Positions 36,108 to 43,612 of a stretch of DNA of 64,000 bases are shown here, piece by piece. Position numbers and translations under genes: made by a program. Source of the DNA: Bacteroides oleiciplenus YIT 12058. Lineage in GTDB: Bacteria > Bacteroidota > Bacteroidia > Bacteroidales > Bacteroidaceae. The notes beneath the pieces are model-generated. The model ran no database searches and was not told where the DNA came from. It was given only the letters and a program-made list of their open reading frames with translations. Numbering within the stretch: position 1 is the first letter of the stretch; each line of letters begins with the position of its first letter. The stretch lies in NCBI RefSeq assembly GCF_000315485.1, contig NZ_JH992943.1, positions 267,594 to 331,593 of the forward strand. The letters are read 5' to 3'.

Positions 36108-36654
36108 CACGGAACAATCAATCTGAACGCTACTCTTGTAGTTAAATTTAATTAAACGAATAAAATGATAAATCTGGTTTTGGTCAGAAACTCTTCCGAT
36201 TCATATCTGCTCCATGTCTTGTTCGCTTCTATACGGAGATAGACAGAGCGAAGCAGGTACGAACCGGATACGAAGCAGATACGAGCCGGGTACAATGAGG
36301 GGTGTTTTGGTCTGTTTATCGGTTAGAAAATCAGGATGAGTCAACCAGTCTCATTACTTATTCAATGTACTCTTACTGGTTTTACGCTGTTTAGTGCGAT
36401 TACACAACTTAACAATGAACAGAATAAAGTAATTAAGCTCATAAAAGGGAGACATGTAATAATAATCAAATTTGGTCTTCATAGTGCAATATTTTATGAG
36501 GTTTTCCCAAATATAGCTTATTTTTCTGAGAAAAACAAATAAACTAGAATGAAAGTGGTAGAGAAAAACATCAACCCTCTCATTCAATCAGGTATAAAAA
36601 ATAAATATATTCAAAAAAAAGAAGTTAAGCGAACAACTTCTCAAAGAAAAATGT
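36108..36654. other. Intergenic region without a credible gene
   Basis: About 550 bp between divergent genes. Two opposite short frames (207 and 234 bp, around 36336-36587) have no recognisable motif, no promoter and AT-driven composition, so I do not call them. The region contains a degenerate 11-bp tandem repeat (36250-36293) that is notably GC-rich in an AT-rich surround. Confidence 0.6.
36250..36293. repeat. Four degenerate 11-bp tandem repeats
   Basis: Consecutive units are gaagcaggtac, gaaccggatac, gaagcagatac and gagccgggtac. Position 1 (g), position 2 (a) and the final tac are constant. Function unknown. Confidence 0.75.
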
Positions 36655-36662
36655 TAGTTTTG
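36655..36662 (+). promoter_or_regulatory. -7 element of the YtxH operon promoter
   Basis: Reads TAGTTTTG, a perfect TAnnTTTG match, 38 bp before ATG 36701, which is preceded by the purine-rich AGAAAGGA. Confidence 0.6.
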
Positions 36663-36700
36663 TAGTATTAACCTCATTAAAAAATAGAAAGGACAACATT

Positions 36701-36907
36701 ATGAAAGGATTAAATGTACTTGCAGCTTTTCTGGGCGGTGCAGCAGTAGGCGCAGCCGTTGGTATTTTATTTGCTCCCGAAAAAGGAGAAGATACTCGTC
36801 ACAAAATCGCAGAAATTCTCCGTAAGAAAGGTATTCGCTTGAACCGTAGCGAAATGGAGAACCTGGTAGACGAGATTGCAGCTGAAATTAAAGGTGAAGC
36901 CGAATAA
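36701..36907 (+). CDS. YtxH-domain small protein
   Basis: Product of 68 residues. An N-terminal membrane segment rich in Gly and Ala (LAAFLGGAAVGAAVGILFAPEKGEDTRHKI) is the signature of YtxH proteins, followed by an amphipathic charged helix. The family is general-stress related in Bacillus; its function in Bacteroides is not known. It heads a three-gene operon with the holin-like protein (29-bp gap) and an unknown protein, an arrangement suggesting a small membrane complex. Confidence 0.85.
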   Translation: MKGLNVLAAFLGGAAVGAAVGILFAPEKGEDTRHKIAEILRKKGIRLNRSEMENLVDEIAAEIKGEAE

Positions 36908-36936
36908 ATCAATTCTACAAAAAAAACAGAGCCACT

Positions 36937-37299
36937 ATGATGTTTGCAGACGATAAAAGCATTGACACTCTCCAACAGTTATTCTTCGAGGTTAAGAAGT
37001 ATCTGAAACTACAAAAAGAATATACCCAGTTGGAGATAACCGAAAAATTATCAATCCTGCTTTCCGCCTTGATTTTACTCTTGGTGGTGATTACTCTTGG
37101 CATGGTGGCACTGTTTTATTTGTCGTTTGCATTGGCTTACATTTTAGATCCGCTTGTAGGCGGATTGACAGTAAGTTTCAGTATCATAGCCTGCTTTCAC
37201 ATTCTGCTGATTTTATTAATAATTATTTTCCGTAAACAACTCATCATCAATCCAATGGTAAGTTTTATTGCGGGACTGTTCTTTGATAATAATAAATGA
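36937..37299 (+). CDS. Holin-X-like membrane protein
   Basis: Product of 120 residues. An N-terminal soluble helix (TLQQLFFEVKKYLKLQKEYTQLEITEK) precedes two hydrophobic hairpin segments (about 39-66 and 76-103, LSALILLLVVITLGMVALFYLSFALAYIL and VSFSIIACFHILLILLIIIF). This matches the phage_holin_3_6 / Holin-X type proteins that often follow YtxH genes in Bacteroidetes. No phage genes are nearby, so lysis is not implied. Probable inner-membrane protein. Confidence 0.75.
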   Translation: MMFADDKSIDTLQQLFFEVKKYLKLQKEYTQLEITEKLSILLSALILLLVVITLGMVALFYLSFALAYILDPLVGGLTVSFSIIACFHILLILLIIIFRKQLIINPMVSFIAGLFFDNNK

Positions 37300-37306
37300 T
37301 TTCATC

Positions 37307-37567
37307 ATGAATAATACGCCGGATACAACCTTCATCACTCTTGAAAGCATTGCGCAACGAAAAGGAGAAGTGCGTAAAAAATTGCATCTGCAGAAACAGA
37401 TAATGACGGATACGGCCAGAGAGTTGTTCGCTCCGCTTGCCCCTGCAGCCGACAAAGGTAACGCCATCATGCGTGCTTTCAATACAGGTATGGCCGTCTT
37501 TGACGGAGTAATGCTGGGATTAAGGATGATGAAAAGGGTCAGGAGAATGTTTAGCTCCAAAAAATAA
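37307..37567 (+). CDS. Small protein of unknown function, third gene of the YtxH operon
   Basis: ATG 37307 (MNNTPDTTFITLESI) gives 86 residues; an earlier in-frame start at 37268 would overlap the holin-like gene. The first half is a charged helix (AQRKGEVRKKLHLQKQIM). The second half contains NTGMAVFDGVMLGLRMMKRVRRMF, an amphipathic or membrane-peripheral helix with a basic end. I do not recognise a named family. The 7-bp spacing to the gene before it makes co-translation likely. Confidence 0.75.
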   Translation: MNNTPDTTFITLESIAQRKGEVRKKLHLQKQIMTDTARELFAPLAPAADKGNAIMRAFNTGMAVFDGVMLGLRMMKRVRRMFSSKK

Positions 37568-37575
37568 TAAAATCA

Positions 37576-37612
37576 AAAAAGGCTGCGCTTCAAATGAAAC
37601 GCAGCCCTTTTT
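37576..37612. terminator. Terminator between the YtxH operon and manA
   Basis: Stem ggctgcg (37581-37587) / cgcagcc (37600-37606), flanked by AAAAA on the left and CTTTTT on the right, so it can serve both converging transcripts. Confidence 0.85.
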
Positions 37613-37630
37613 GTATCAAATCGTAGCATT

Positions 37631-38608
37631 TTACACGTACGTTTCGAGTAGTTTCACGCTGCCACCTTCTTCGGGCACAATCGTAACTTCCTGCGTAGAC
37701 GCAGGCAGCAACACTGTCTCTCCGGCACGGAGTGTAATCTCATTCTGACTGTCATCCGTAAGGCGGCATGCACCTTCCACACAAATGAAAATCACAAATG
37801 AGTCCAGTTCCGAATAGTCACACGTGATTTCTTCCGTCATGTCATAAAGCGAAGTAGTGAAGTAAGGGCTGGCAACCAGTTCCACCGGCTCATTCTCCAG
37901 ATGCTCGTACTCAGTGCGGAAGTCATCCTGCACATCGGCAAAGTTGATGGCTTCAGTAGCCTGAGTAGTATGCAATTCACGGGATTTACCCTCATCGTCT
38001 TTCCGATTATAATCGAAAATACGGTAAGTGATGTCCGAAGTCTGCTGGATTTCGGCAACAAAAGCACCGGCACCGATACCATGCACACGACCTGCAGGAA
38101 CATAGAATACATCCCCCGGTTTCACATCGCATGTTTGCAGCACTTCAGCAAATGTTCCGTTGTAAACTCTTTCCTTATAATCCTTCGGAGTAATTTGCTC
38201 GGAAAAGCCGGAAATCAGCTTTGCCCCCTTATCCGCAGATACCACATACCACATTTCATTCTTACCAAAAGAATTGTGGCGTTTTCTCGCCAACTCATCT
38301 CCCGGATGCACCTGGATGGAAAGATCCAACCTGGCATCAATGAACTTTATTAACAAGGGAAATTTGGTACCGAAACGAGAATAATTCACTTCACCGACCA
38401 GTTCCTGACGGTATTTTCCCACCATCTCCGGGAGCGTAAGGCCTTTGTCAGGGCCATTGGCAACAACAGACTCGTTGTTTTCTACAGCCGAGATTTCCCA
38501 GCTTTCGCCTACTCCGGATAGCGTTTCATTCAATTGCTTAAAAGCAATAATTTTGTCGCCCCCCCAAAGCGTTTGCTTCAGAATAGGCTCGAATTTCAAA
38601 GGATACAT
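37631..38608 (-). CDS. manA: Mannose-6-phosphate isomerase, class I
   Basis: Zinc enzyme interconverting mannose 6-phosphate and fructose 6-phosphate in the cytoplasm. The product has 325 residues, the short bacterial form. The cupin zinc ligands are His101 in IQVHPGDE, Glu118 in KNEMWYV and His176 in VPAGRVHGIGAG. It opens with PLKFEPILKQTLWGGDKI as usual for the family. A C-terminal cupin half follows (LRAGETVLLPAS). It has its own promoter (38666-38673), divergent from the galactose operon. Confidence 0.95.
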   Translation of the reverse strand: MYPLKFEPILKQTLWGGDKIIAFKQLNETLSGVGESWEISAVENNESVVANGPDKGLTLPEMVGKYRQELVGEVNYSRFGTKFPLLIKFIDARLDLSIQVHPGDELARKRHNSFGKNEMWYVVSADKGAKLISGFSEQITPKDYKERVYNGTFAEVLQTCDVKPGDVFYVPAGRVHGIGAGAFVAEIQQTSDITYRIFDYNRKDDEGKSRELHTTQATEAINFADVQDDFRTEYEHLENEPVELVASPYFTTSLYDMTEEITCDYSELDSFVIFICVEGACRLTDDSQNEITLRAGETVLLPASTQEVTIVPEEGGSVKLLETYV

Positions 38609-38665
38609 TCGTAGTTTTTGTTAGAGCTTTAAATAAAAATGTTACATTTTTTTAGATTAACGCGA

Positions 38666-38673
38666 CAAACTTA
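38666..38673 (-). promoter_or_regulatory. -7 element of the manA promoter
   Basis: On the minus strand this reads TAAGTTTG, a perfect TAnnTTTG match, giving a leader of about 50 nt. Confidence 0.55.
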
Positions 38674-38773
38674 CAAAAAATATCAATTCGCCTCGTAAAT
38701 GTTAAACGCTAAACTTTCCTAAAATGTTCTTCACATTTCAAGATAAACACTTGGGAGTACGGAAGAATTTCTT

Positions 38774-38781
38774 TTTATTTG
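38774..38781 (+). promoter_or_regulatory. Candidate -7 element of the galM operon
   Basis: Reads TTTATTTG, one base from TAnnTTTG, 25 bp before ATG 38807. TTG in cacTTGGga about 23 bp upstream may serve as a weak -33 element. Confidence 0.4.
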
Positions 38782-38806
38782 CAAGAAATTTAAATTATAC
38801 CATGAT

Positions 38807-39904
38807 ATGATAAACACCGTGTCAACGGAAAGTAACTTGTCAGGTTTGGACAAGAATGACTTTCAAAAAGATATAAATAATAAAAAGACTGATTTATTTA
38901 TTCTGAAAAATGCTCAGGGAATGGAAGTTGCAGTAACTAACTACGGATGCGCCATCCTTTCCATTATGGTACCTGACAAGAACGGGAAGTACGCTAATGT
39001 GATTTTGGGTCACGATAGTATAGACCATGTAATCAACAGCCCCGAGCCTTTCCTCAACACTACCATCGGACGCTATGGTAACCGTATCGCCAAAGGCAAA
39101 TTCACTCTTTACGGCGAAGAGCACAATCTGACAATCAACAACGGACCAAATTCTCTGCACGGCGGACCCACAGGTTTCCACGCCAGAGTATGGGATGCAG
39201 TTCAACCGGACCCAACTACCGTTGTATTCAACTATACATCTGCTGATGGCGAAGAGGGCTTCCCCGGAAATCTGGAAGTAGAAATGACCTATCGCTTGGA
39301 AGATGAAACCAACGCACTGGTTATCGAATACCGGGCAACCACCGACAAAGCAACTGTCGTAAACCTCACCAACCACGGCTTCTTCAATCTGGCAGGTATT
39401 GCCAATCCCACCCCTACGGTTCTGAATCACTCCATTACCATCAACGCTGATTATTATACTCCCATTGACGAAGTGTCTATCCCGACAGGAGAAATCCTGA
39501 AGGTAGAGGGTACTCCTATGGATTTCCGCACACCGCATACAATAGGTGAACGCATTGATGATAAATTCCAGCAACTGGTAAATGGTGCCGGCTACGATCA
39601 TTGCTACGTACTGAATAAGACTGAGAGTGGTGAATTAAGCCTTGCCGCCACTTATACGGAGCCGGAAAGTGGACGTACCATGGAAGTATATACCACAGAG
39701 AACGGCGTGCAACTCTACACCGGAAACTGGCTGGGCGGCTTTGCCGGCGCACATGGAGCAACTTTCCCTGCACGAAGTGCTGTTTGTTTCGAAGCACAAT
39801 GCTTCCCCGACACCCCTAACAAACCACATTTCCCGTCGGCAGTACTGCTTCCGGGCGACGAATACCAACAAGTAACCATTTACAAGTTTGGTGTACAAGA
39901 ATGA
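38807..39904 (+). CDS. galM: Aldose 1-epimerase (galactose mutarotase)
   Basis: Interconverts alpha and beta anomers of galactose, feeding alpha-galactose to GalK. The product has 365 residues without a signal peptide, so it is cytoplasmic. Family motifs are NNGPNSLHGG with His118, NLTNHGFFNLAG with catalytic His190, GYDHCYVLN with Asp, and CFEAQCFPDTPNKPHFPSAVL with base Glu329. It is the first gene of the operon galM, MFS transporter, galK, with gaps of about 45 bp. Confidence 0.95.
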   Translation: MINTVSTESNLSGLDKNDFQKDINNKKTDLFILKNAQGMEVAVTNYGCAILSIMVPDKNGKYANVILGHDSIDHVINSPEPFLNTTIGRYGNRIAKGKFTLYGEEHNLTINNGPNSLHGGPTGFHARVWDAVQPDPTTVVFNYTSADGEEGFPGNLEVEMTYRLEDETNALVIEYRATTDKATVVNLTNHGFFNLAGIANPTPTVLNHSITINADYYTPIDEVSIPTGEILKVEGTPMDFRTPHTIGERIDDKFQQLVNGAGYDHCYVLNKTESGELSLAATYTEPESGRTMEVYTTENGVQLYTGNWLGGFAGAHGATFPARSAVCFEAQCFPDTPNKPHFPSAVLLPGDEYQQVTIYKFGVQE

Positions 39905-39948
39905 ATATAACTAACCTAATTTTATAAACTAATAATTTATTAAAAACC

Positions 39949-41292
39949 ATGACACAACAAAAACAGAACGGTAATCTTGTCGCTATTATTACAATGTTCT
40001 TTATTTTTGCGATGATTTCCTTTGTTACGAATCTTGCTGCACCATTCGGTACAATATGGAGAAATGAATATGCAGGTTCTAACACTTTAGGTATGATGGG
40101 AAACATGATGAACTTCCTGGCATATCTGTTTATGGGAATTCCTGCCGGTAACATGCTCGTTAAAATCGGTTACAAAAAAACTGCATTGATTGCAATGGCA
40201 GTAGGTTTCCTCGGTTTGTTCACACAATACCTTTCCAGTTTATTCGGAGCAAATGCCGAAGTATTTGCATTCGGTGAATATGTCATCAAATTAAACTTTG
40301 TCATCTATCTGCTTGGTGCATTCATCTGCGGTTTCTGTGTTTGTATGCTTAACACAGTGGTGAACCCGATGTTAAACCTCCTTGGCGGTGGTGGTAACAA
40401 AGGTAACCAGTTGATTCAAACAGGTGGAGCTCTTAATTCTTTGTCCGGTACGTTGACTCCGCTCTTCGTAGGTGCCTTGATTGGTACGGTGACTTCCAAG
40501 ACAGCCATGTCAGATGTTGCTCCTCTCCTCTTCGTTGCCATGGGTGTATTCGTAGCTGCATTTATTATCATTTCATTTGTAGCGATCCCTGAGCCACATC
40601 TTCAGAAAAGTGGAGCGAAGAAAGAAAAATTCTCTCACAGTCCATGGAGCTTCCGTCACACTGTATTGGGCGTAGTTGGTATCTTCATTTATGTAGGTAT
40701 CGAAATTGGTATCCCGGGTACACTGAACTTCTATCTTGCCGATGCAAGTGATAAGGGTGCCGGAATTATGATGAACGGTGCTGCTATCGGTGGTGCTATT
40801 GCTGCCATCTACTGGTTGTTAATGCTTGTAGGACGTACTGCAAGTAGTGCTATTAGTGGTAAGGTTTCCAGCCGCACACAGTTAATCGTTGTATCTGCTA
40901 CCGCTATTGTTTTTGTATTGATTGCTATCTTCACTCCGAAAGATGTAACAGTTTCAATGCCCGGTTACACCGTAGGTGAAGGATTTATGATGGCACAAGT
41001 ACCTGTCAGCGCATTGTTCCTTGTACTTTGCGGTCTTTGTACTTCTGTAATGTGGGGTGGTATCTTCAACCTTGCAGTAGAAGGATTAGGAAAATATACA
41101 GCACAAGCATCCGGTATCTTTATGATGATGGTTGTTGGTGGTGGTGTATTGCCGTTAATCCAACAAAGTATCTCTGACTCTGTAGGTTATATGGCCAGCT
41201 ACTGGCTAATTATCGCAGCTCTTGCTTATCTGCTGTTCTACGGCTTGGTAGGTTGTAAAAATGTAAATAAAGATATCCCAGTAGAGGATTAA
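39949..41292 (+). CDS. Sugar MFS transporter (glucose/galactose FHS type)
   Basis: Inner-membrane symporter of 447 residues with 12 predicted hydrophobic segments. N-terminal IFAMISFVTNLAAPFGTIWRNEY, the inter-helix PAGNMLVKIGYKKTALIAMA (an MFS loop 2-3 motif), AFICGFCVCMLNTVVNPML and the long loop with HSPWSFRHTVLGVVGIFIYVGIEIGIPGTLNFYL match the fucose-galactose-glucose family. Its place between galM and galK makes galactose the probable substrate. Codon use is strongly biased to GGT and GTA codons, suggesting good expression. Confidence 0.9.
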   Translation: MTQQKQNGNLVAIITMFFIFAMISFVTNLAAPFGTIWRNEYAGSNTLGMMGNMMNFLAYLFMGIPAGNMLVKIGYKKTALIAMAVGFLGLFTQYLSSLFGANAEVFAFGEYVIKLNFVIYLLGAFICGFCVCMLNTVVNPMLNLLGGGGNKGNQLIQTGGALNSLSGTLTPLFVGALIGTVTSKTAMSDVAPLLFVAMGVFVAAFIIISFVAIPEPHLQKSGAKKEKFSHSPWSFRHTVLGVVGIFIYVGIEIGIPGTLNFYLADASDKGAGIMMNGAAIGGAIAAIYWLLMLVGRTASSAISGKVSSRTQLIVVSATAIVFVLIAIFTPKDVTVSMPGYTVGEGFMMAQVPVSALFLVLCGLCTSVMWGGIFNLAVEGLGKYTAQASGIFMMMVVGGGVLPLIQQSISDSVGYMASYWLIIAALAYLLFYGLVGCKNVNKDIPVED

Positions 41293-41340
41293 CGCAATTA
41301 ATAGGTAATTAATTTATTCACTTATAAATTTGAAAAGATT

Positions 41341-42495
41341 ATGGATATAGAACACGTAAGAAGCCGTTTCATCAAGCATTTTGACGGAACAACAGGAGCA
41401 GTTTACGCTTCTCCGGGACGCATCAACCTCATTGGTGAGCATACAGACTATAACGGTGGTTTTGTATTCCCCGGAGCAATCGACAAAGGCATGATTGCTG
41501 AAATTAAACCGAATGGCACTGACACAGTGAAAGCTTATTCCATCGATTTGAAGGATTATGTAGAATTCGGTTTGAAGGAAGAAGATGCTCCTCGTGCAAG
41601 CTGGGCAAGATATATCTTCGGCGTATGTCGTGAGATGATTAAGCGTGGCGTTGATGTAAAGGGCTTCAATACAGCTTTTTCCGGCGATGTACCTTTGGGT
41701 GCGGGAATGTCTTCATCTGCCGCTTTGGAGAGTACATATGCGTATGCGCTGAATGACTTATTCGGTGACAACAAGATAGACAAGTTCGAGCTGGCTAAAG
41801 TGGGACAAGCTACTGAGCACAACTATTGTGGTGTGAATTGTGGTATTATGGACCAGTTTGCTTCCGTATTTGGCAAGCAGGGTAGCCTCATCCGTCTGGA
41901 CTGCCGTTCACTGGAATACCAATACTTCCCATTCGATCCGCAAGGCTATCGTTTGGTATTGGTAGACTCTGTGGTTAAACACGAATTGGCCTCTTCTGCA
42001 TACAACAAGCGCCGTCAAAGTTGCGAGGCTGCTGTTGCCGCTATCCAGAAAAAACATCCGCACGTAGAATTCCTGCGTGACTGTACCATGGAGATGTTGC
42101 AAGAGTCAAAAGCTGAAATCAGCGAAGAAGACTTCATGCGTGCAGAGTATGTAATCGAGGAAATCCAACGCGTACTCGATGTTTGCGATGCTTTGGAAAG
42201 AGGTGATTACGAAACTGTAGGTTTGAAGATGTACGAAACACATCATGGTATGAGCAAACTTTACGAAGTAAGTTGCGAAGAACTCGACTTCCTGAATGAC
42301 CTTGCATTTGACTGTGGCGTAACAGGTTCACGCGTGATGGGCGGTGGATTCGGTGGTTGTACAATCAATCTGGTAAGAGATGAATTGTATGATACATTCA
42401 TTCAGAATGCCAAAGATAAATTCAAAGAAAAATTCGGCAGAAGCCCGAAAGTTTATGATGTAGTTATCAGCGACGGTGCACGCAGATTAGTTTAA
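41341..42495 (+). CDS. galK: Galactokinase
   Basis: Phosphorylates alpha-D-galactose at C1 with ATP, first step of the Leloir pathway. The product has 384 residues. GHMP-kinase motifs are all present: signature PGRINLIGEHTDYNGG (25-40), ATP loop VPLGAGMSSSAALES (117-131) and the late GSRVMGGGFGGCTINLV. No galT or galE lies in the operon, so the later steps must be encoded elsewhere. A strong terminator follows. The beta-galactosidase of the neighbouring PUL could supply its substrate. Confidence 0.97.
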   Translation: MDIEHVRSRFIKHFDGTTGAVYASPGRINLIGEHTDYNGGFVFPGAIDKGMIAEIKPNGTDTVKAYSIDLKDYVEFGLKEEDAPRASWARYIFGVCREMIKRGVDVKGFNTAFSGDVPLGAGMSSSAALESTYAYALNDLFGDNKIDKFELAKVGQATEHNYCGVNCGIMDQFASVFGKQGSLIRLDCRSLEYQYFPFDPQGYRLVLVDSVVKHELASSAYNKRRQSCEAAVAAIQKKHPHVEFLRDCTMEMLQESKAEISEEDFMRAEYVIEEIQRVLDVCDALERGDYETVGLKMYETHHGMSKLYEVSCEELDFLNDLAFDCGVTGSRVMGGGFGGCTINLVRDELYDTFIQNAKDKFKEKFGRSPKVYDVVISDGARRLV

Positions 42496-42518
42496 AAACA
42501 ACTCAACTCAATTTTAAA

Positions 42519-42559
42519 AGGGCGTCTTCCCATCCACGGGGAGACGCCCTTCTCTTTTT
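42519..42559 (+). terminator. Terminator of the galM-MFS-galK operon
   Basis: 13-bp stem agggcgtcttccc (42519-42531) / ggggagacgccct (42538-42550) with one wobble pair and a 6-nt loop, followed by TCTCTTTTT. Confidence 0.9.
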
Positions 42560-42622
42560 GCCTTTTCAATAAACTAATTAACTAACCTAATCTAATCTCT
42601 AAATATATTCTAATCTCTAATC

Positions 42623-43612
42623 CTATTGTACTCCTTCTGTCGTCATCTGAATCCGCTTGATGGTTCCATCTTCATTATAGTACAGGCGTTCAATGCACAC
42701 AGAACGCCTATAGCTTCCTCCTGTGGGATTTATTCCGCCATTGTGATAGATGAAGTACCAGTCGCCTTTGAATTCGATAATGGCCTGATGATTGGTATTT
42801 GAGTTACCGGCTATTTCATTCAGTATTCCTTTATATTCCCAAGGACCGGTAATCCTACGGCTCATAGCATAGCAAATCTTCTCGGGAAACTCAGATGCAT
42901 AAGAAAGGTAATACCACTCTCCGCGCTTATGTATCCAGGGAGCTTCCGTGAAACGAGACAAATCTACATAAACAATCGGACCATCCAGTTCTATCATATT
43001 CTTTTTCAATTTGGCATAATAGCACTGGGTATTGCCCCAATACAAGTAGGCTTGTCCGTCATCGTCTATAAAGACTGTCGGGTCTATATCATCCCAATAG
43101 ATTTTAGTTCGTTCTGTGGTCATATCGTTGGTTATTAAAGCAGAACCACGGGCATCGACAAAAGGTCCGATTGGTGAATCGGAAACAGCCACACCGATAG
43201 ACTTTCCGGGAACATCCTTATGCTCCACAGTGACATACCAATAGAACTTACCATCACGCTCAATAACCTGACTTGCCCATGCTTCCCCCTTTGCCCAGGA
43301 GAAATCTTTTGCTTTCAAGGGCACGGGATGCTCTGTCCATGTTTTCATATCAGATGAAGAAAAGACGCACCAGTCATTTAAGAGATAATGTTCAGCCGGT
43401 GGCGGACACTCATCATGTCCGGCATAGATATACACTTTGCCATCATGCACCATCGCACCAGGGTCAGCTGTATATTTATATTTGATGATCGGATTGCCGT
43501 CAGCTACAAAAGTGGTATCTTTTTGTGCTGATAGCCCTTGCGAGGCTACCAGTACAAAAGAAACCAATCCAAATCTAACCTTATTAAACCTTAACTTATC
43601 CATTAATTTCAT
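42623..43612 (-). CDS. GH43 glycosidase, probable alpha-L-arabinofuranosidase
   Basis: Product of 329 residues with a signal peptide ending GLSAQ and a five-bladed propeller fold. The family triad is visible: base Asp50 in YTADPGAM, modulator Asp177 in DDIDPTVF, acid Glu223 in FTEAPWIHKRG. It has no C-terminal accessory domain, so it is a compact GH43. As last gene of the arabinan operon it overlaps the GH51 stop codon by 4 nt (ATGA), a sign of translational coupling. It probably removes arabinose side chains or works on oligosaccharides released by the endo-enzyme. Subfamily not assigned. Confidence 0.9.
   Translation of the reverse strand: MKLMDKLRFNKVRFGLVSFVLVASQGLSAQKDTTFVADGNPIIKYKYTADPGAMVHDGKVYIYAGHDECPPPAEHYLLNDWCVFSSSDMKTWTEHPVPLKAKDFSWAKGEAWASQVIERDGKFYWYVTVEHKDVPGKSIGVAVSDSPIGPFVDARGSALITNDMTTERTKIYWDDIDPTVFIDDDGQAYLYWGNTQCYYAKLKKNMIELDGPIVYVDLSRFTEAPWIHKRGEWYYLSYASEFPEKICYAMSRRITGPWEYKGILNEIAGNSNTNHQAIIEFKGDWYFIYHNGGINPTGGSYRRSVCIERLYYNEDGTIKRIQMTTEGVQ

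Noticed and set aside
36336..36587. Two opposite short frames in the 36108-36654 interval
   Set aside because: AT-rich, overlapping each other, without promoter, signal peptide or recognisable motif.
38894..39601. 235-codon frame on minus opposite galM
   Set aside because: Antisense shadow of a complete galM; composition mirrors the sense codons and no family motif is visible.
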